From: Perca fluviatilis
Taxonomy: Eukaryota > Chordata > Actinopteri > Perciformes > Percidae
Length of the DNA stretch: 64,000 bases
Assembly: GCF_010015445.1 (NCBI RefSeq)
Contig: NC_053115.1
Coordinates: 14,880,524-14,944,523, forward strand
Reading direction: 5' to 3'
Below are positions 60,931 through 64,000 of the stretch, one piece after another. The first letter of the stretch is position 1. Each line of letters starts with the position of its first letter. The notes beneath the pieces were generated by a model. The model was not told the DNA's origin and did no database searches. It saw nothing but the letters and a program-made list of their open reading frames with translations. The position numbers were made by a program, and so were the translations under genes.

Positions 60931-62039
60931 GGGCCCTATTTTAGCGATCTTAAACGCAAGTATGAAATGCAAAATGCAAGTAGCTTTGTGGGCAGATCTC
61001 GGGCGCTGTTGCTATTATACCGGCGGGATAAATGAATCTTGCGCCCGACGCAAATCTAAAATGGGTTGGTCTGAAGTAGCTAGGTGTGGTTTGGGCGTAA
61101 CGTGCAATAAACCAATCAGAGCGTCATCTCACATTCCCTTTAAGAGCAGGCGCGCTTGTTCCATGGCAGATTGCTATTATGACGGCGGATTTGCCTGGTG
61201 CACGCCAGCAGGAGCTGCCGATGCGAGATGCGGCAAAGTAATAAACGGCTGTCTTGGCCGGGTGGCGATGTTGCTGCGGCCCCTCGGGCGCATCTCCTCA
61301 AGTCTGGAGAGGATTGCTACAGCCATGGAGCGTACCTCCAAACGCACCACCTGCACCTGTTGTGCCCCTTCCTCCTCCCCCAACTCCATCTCCGTCCACC
61401 CGCTCCATCCGGAGCGCATCGTGCATTACTCCCGGACCAGATCCCGCCGTAGTTCAACATCACGTCTCCTTAAGTCCTCTAATATTTCCTCATTTATGTC
61501 ATCAACACATCCATGATTCATGGAAATGTTGTGTAAATCACAACAAGCCACAAAGAATGCTGCGACTTTTTGAGGATTGTACTGTGCCTCCTAACCTATC
61601 CAAACACCTGAAGCGCATTTTCAGTAATATTTTCCTTTGTAATTATGTATGGTTTGCAAAAATGGGAACTGCTGCATCCATTTAGATGAGAGAAGTGTAT
61701 GCGCGTTGTGCACACGCTACATTATGGCCAAGCATGTGCCCCTAAAATAGCATCTGAATAACGCGCTACTGACTTTAGACTAGCGCCACTGACTTTAGAC
61801 CAGGTTTTTCCTGGTCAGTGGCGGAATTGTTTTCTGAAACTGCAGAATAGCACCAAGTAACGTTTGCGCCGGAACACGCCTTCTCTTTTCGCTGAACCGC
61901 CCCCGGGAGCGCAAATACATTCCCTAATTTACCGACGTGCGTCTGTGGAGGGAAAAGTCCGTTGTGCGTCGGGTGCAAAATAGGAATGATACATGCGTCG
62001 GTGTACAAAGGAAATTGCGCTGAGTGCAAGATAGGGCCC
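60931..62039 (-). mobile_element. PIF/Harbinger element with transposase remnant
   Basis: Ends GGGCCCTATTTTAGCG and (reversed) GGGCCCTATCTTGC, with a 3-bp target duplication cat (60928-60930, 62040-62042). On the minus strand near 61580-61430 a frame reads QYNPQKVAAFFVACCDLHN, then NEEILEDLRRRDVELRRDLV and a stop, matching the C-terminus of Harbinger (HARBI1-like) nucleases. The catalytic N-terminal part is missing, and a frame break precedes QYNPQ. Non-autonomous at 1.1 kb. Confidence 0.82.
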
Positions 62040-62230
62040 CATAGCAACAAGGAGAAATCTACACAGCCCCATCTACACTCATAAACTGACTAGTGGCTAA
62101 TTTAGCATTGCCAACCTCATCCATGGTGTCATTTTCTCCAACGCAACACACCAAGTCTGCAGCCGCTGGACTTACCAACCACTGTTTTCATTGTTTTTAA
62201 ATTTCTTTACTTTTAATATTTCCAGGTGTC

Positions 62231-62280
62231 TGCCTAGATGTCGCCCCTTCAGACGGGTTAACGTCTGACCAACTAGGCAC
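62231..62280. repeat. Small hairpin
   Basis: tgcctag pairs with ctaggca and cagacg with cgtctg around ggttaa. No known RNA family recognised. Confidence 0.4.
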
Positions 62281-62289
62281 ATACCAGAG

Positions 62290-62773
62290 GGTACTGCATA
62301 GCGCTGCAAAATGCAACACAGTCTAAATGCTGTGGTAGCCGTTTTGGTTCAGGGTGCCTTTCACTCTGTACAAATCACTTACCTTTGATCCAGCAAAACA
62401 GCCCCAGACCATCATCCTTCCTCCTCCATGTTTGATAGTGGATGTCACACACAGAGGAAACATCCTTCGGTGTACAAAAATCCTGCGTGATGAACCGAAG
62501 ATTTCATGGTATGGTACCACAGTGTGTTCCAACAATACTTTTATACAAACAGAGGGGGTTGTAAGTTGGAACACCTATGGGAATTGGTAGCACCAACTTT
62601 CAAAGCTTGATCAACCTCCATTGCTGCAGAACAGCTTTACATTGTTAACCCATTTCTTGTTCCCTGAAAAAGGCCTTTTTGTAAAATACTGAAATGTACA
62701 TTATTTTTCAGTTTTGGGTAACCTTACTTTTTTTTTAACCTCAGGCAGTTCTAAAACTTTTGACCAGCAGTGT
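62290..62773 (-). pseudogene. Tc1/mariner transposon fragment
   Basis: Minus-strand frame 62574-62323 contains STIKHGGGRMMVWGCF, then VKGTLNQNGYHSI, the well-known central part of Tc1-family transposases. Right terminus gttctaaaacttttgaccag (from 62748) is the Tc1 inverted repeat, ending at a TA. The third catalytic region and the other terminus are missing, so the element is dead. Left boundary is approximate. Confidence 0.82.
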
Positions 62774-62785
62774 ACATATAAACAT

Positions 62786-62798
62786 ACAAATAAAATAA

Positions 62799-62856
<58 letters not shown>

Positions 62857-62869
62857 TTATTTTATTTGT
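62786..62869. repeat. Perfect 84-bp palindrome with (TA)n centre
   Basis: Arms acaaataaaataagcc and ggcttattttatttgt flank a (TA)26 core (62802-62853), and the whole is exactly self-complementary. It lies 12 bases beyond the Tc1 terminus. Confidence 0.93.
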
Positions 62870-64000
62870 GAAATACATCATTGCGAGACGTGGTTTTAGC
62901 CTAACTGTGGCAAAGTGGGTGATGCACTCACCACTTGTCCCTGTGCTTATGTGCATTTTTCCATATTTATTTTACACATTGCTCGTTATTTTATATGGTA
63001 CTTATTTCACACACAACCACTGTTTAGTTTCAGTAAGATTCATTAATTTGCAGGTTTGCACAGTTAGTCTGTTTCTTCATCTAACCATTTCTTTGTTGTT
63101 TTGTTTGGTCCACTGTGCAGAAATGTTTGGGGAGGAGCCGCCCAGCAGCAGGATGTATTTGTAATATTGATGATGTCATCACTGACATCACGGGTCAGAA
63201 CCAATGGATGGGGGTTTCTTGTGTATAGTGATTAGTCATGTTTGGTTTATGCATTTGAGGAGTAATTGGGGGGAAGCAGCATACCTCAGAAAAGTGTTCT
63301 TCATCTGTGTTACAACTGTCTAGCTTTGTTCAGAATGTGGTATTGTTCAAATGTTTAGAGAATTCCCCCCAGGATGATAGTGGTGCAGTCCCGGGCTGAC
63401 ATTGGAAAAACATTTTTCTGAGTGAAAACGTCATCATTCACGTCACTTCCTGTGGGAATCAGAGGTGGGAAACTTGGGCTTGATTTTGCTAACAGAGTTT
63501 CCCAGTTGTTGATGCGTTGTTGACAACTGACGTTTGATGTAGGCGACTTTGGTTCACTGAACATATTTCAGTGACAATAAATATTGTGGACAAAATGCCT
63601 CTGCCAAGAAACATACACAGACATAACATGTTTCAAATTATTCATAAATAGGCCCATGTATAAAAAAACAAACACATTATCCGTGTCCTTTCTCATTCGT
63701 TGTCCTGCAGATAACACAAACAAACACCTGTCCATGTGCTGTTTCTATGCTCATATATGAAAACAGCAGCAAATCTTTTGTTATTGTGGCCTCCATGTTT
63801 TCACACACCTGATGCTCTAGGCTATGGCCAACCATTGGTGGCAGTCATGCAACAAGTTGTTATGCCAAACGCCAATATAACAGAAGAAGAAGAACACGCA
63901 TCCCCACTATGTGAACGCTGGCAGTCGGAAAAACAACGTAATCATGGGGGCGGTCCCTGTTATCCCCAGGTGGCATGAACGCAGCATTGCTTAGAGTGAT
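62870..64000. other. Non-coding right end of window
   Basis: No gene or complete element recognised. An 8-bp inverted pair tgatgtca/tgacatca occurs near 63170, and a gaagaagaag motif near 63885. Confidence 0.45.

Noticed and set aside
60929..61685. Plus-strand frames of 84-195 codons rich in Ser, Pro and Arg
   Set aside because: They overlap the Harbinger element and are opposite to its recognisable minus-strand transposase remnant.

Overview
This window is nuclear DNA from a teleost fish, probably a spiny-rayed (percomorph-type) species. The only gene I can identify with confidence is a spliced retinoic acid receptor gamma gene (rarg) on the minus strand. The background is also fish-like: very many long (CA)n microsatellites, tRNA-derived SINEs, hAT, Harbinger and Tc1 remnants, and several short TTAA-ended elements. 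There are no bacterial-type operons, CRISPR arrays or viral genes.

Layout. Positions 1-7762 are a near-identical copy of 22428-30294, an rarg intron plus the exon for the first DNA-binding zinc finger. Positions 7802-16981 are unique, largely non-coding sequence with a 1.5-kb foldback element, a LINE 3' tail and simple repeats. A run of exactly 500 N (16982-17481) marks a scaffold join. Positions 17482-19834 are probably the 3' flank or 3' UTR of rarg. Positions 19835-22424 hold, in reverse order, the last exon, three further ligand-binding-domain exons, the hinge exon and the second-zinc-finger exon. The first-zinc-finger exon is at 22882-23030. Two alternative first coding exons follow upstream: isoform 2 at 33124-33268 and isoform 1 at 41753-41921. 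The isoform 1 exon has a 5' UTR reaching a splice acceptor at 42106. A possible distal non-coding exon ends at 54185. From there to 64000 I see non-coding sequence, microsatellites and transposons (Harbinger 60931-62039, Tc1 fragment about 62290-62773).

How it works together. Two first exons (A1 and A2) each end in the same splice phase and can join the common exon at 22882-23030. This gives receptors with different N-terminal domains but the same DNA-binding and ligand-binding domains, which is the known two-promoter design of vertebrate RAR genes.

Main cautions. The exons between 19835 and 22424 are recognisable codon by codon but carry many one- and two-base insertions or deletions and an in-frame stop, while the exons further right are intact. 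Together with the N gap and the extra copy at 1-7762, this suggests poor consensus quality and a false or misjoined duplication near a contig end. A real partial duplication or a decaying gene cannot be excluded from sequence alone. I found no previously undescribed system; the most interesting points are the duplication, the indel cluster and an alpha-type residue at a ligand-pocket position.
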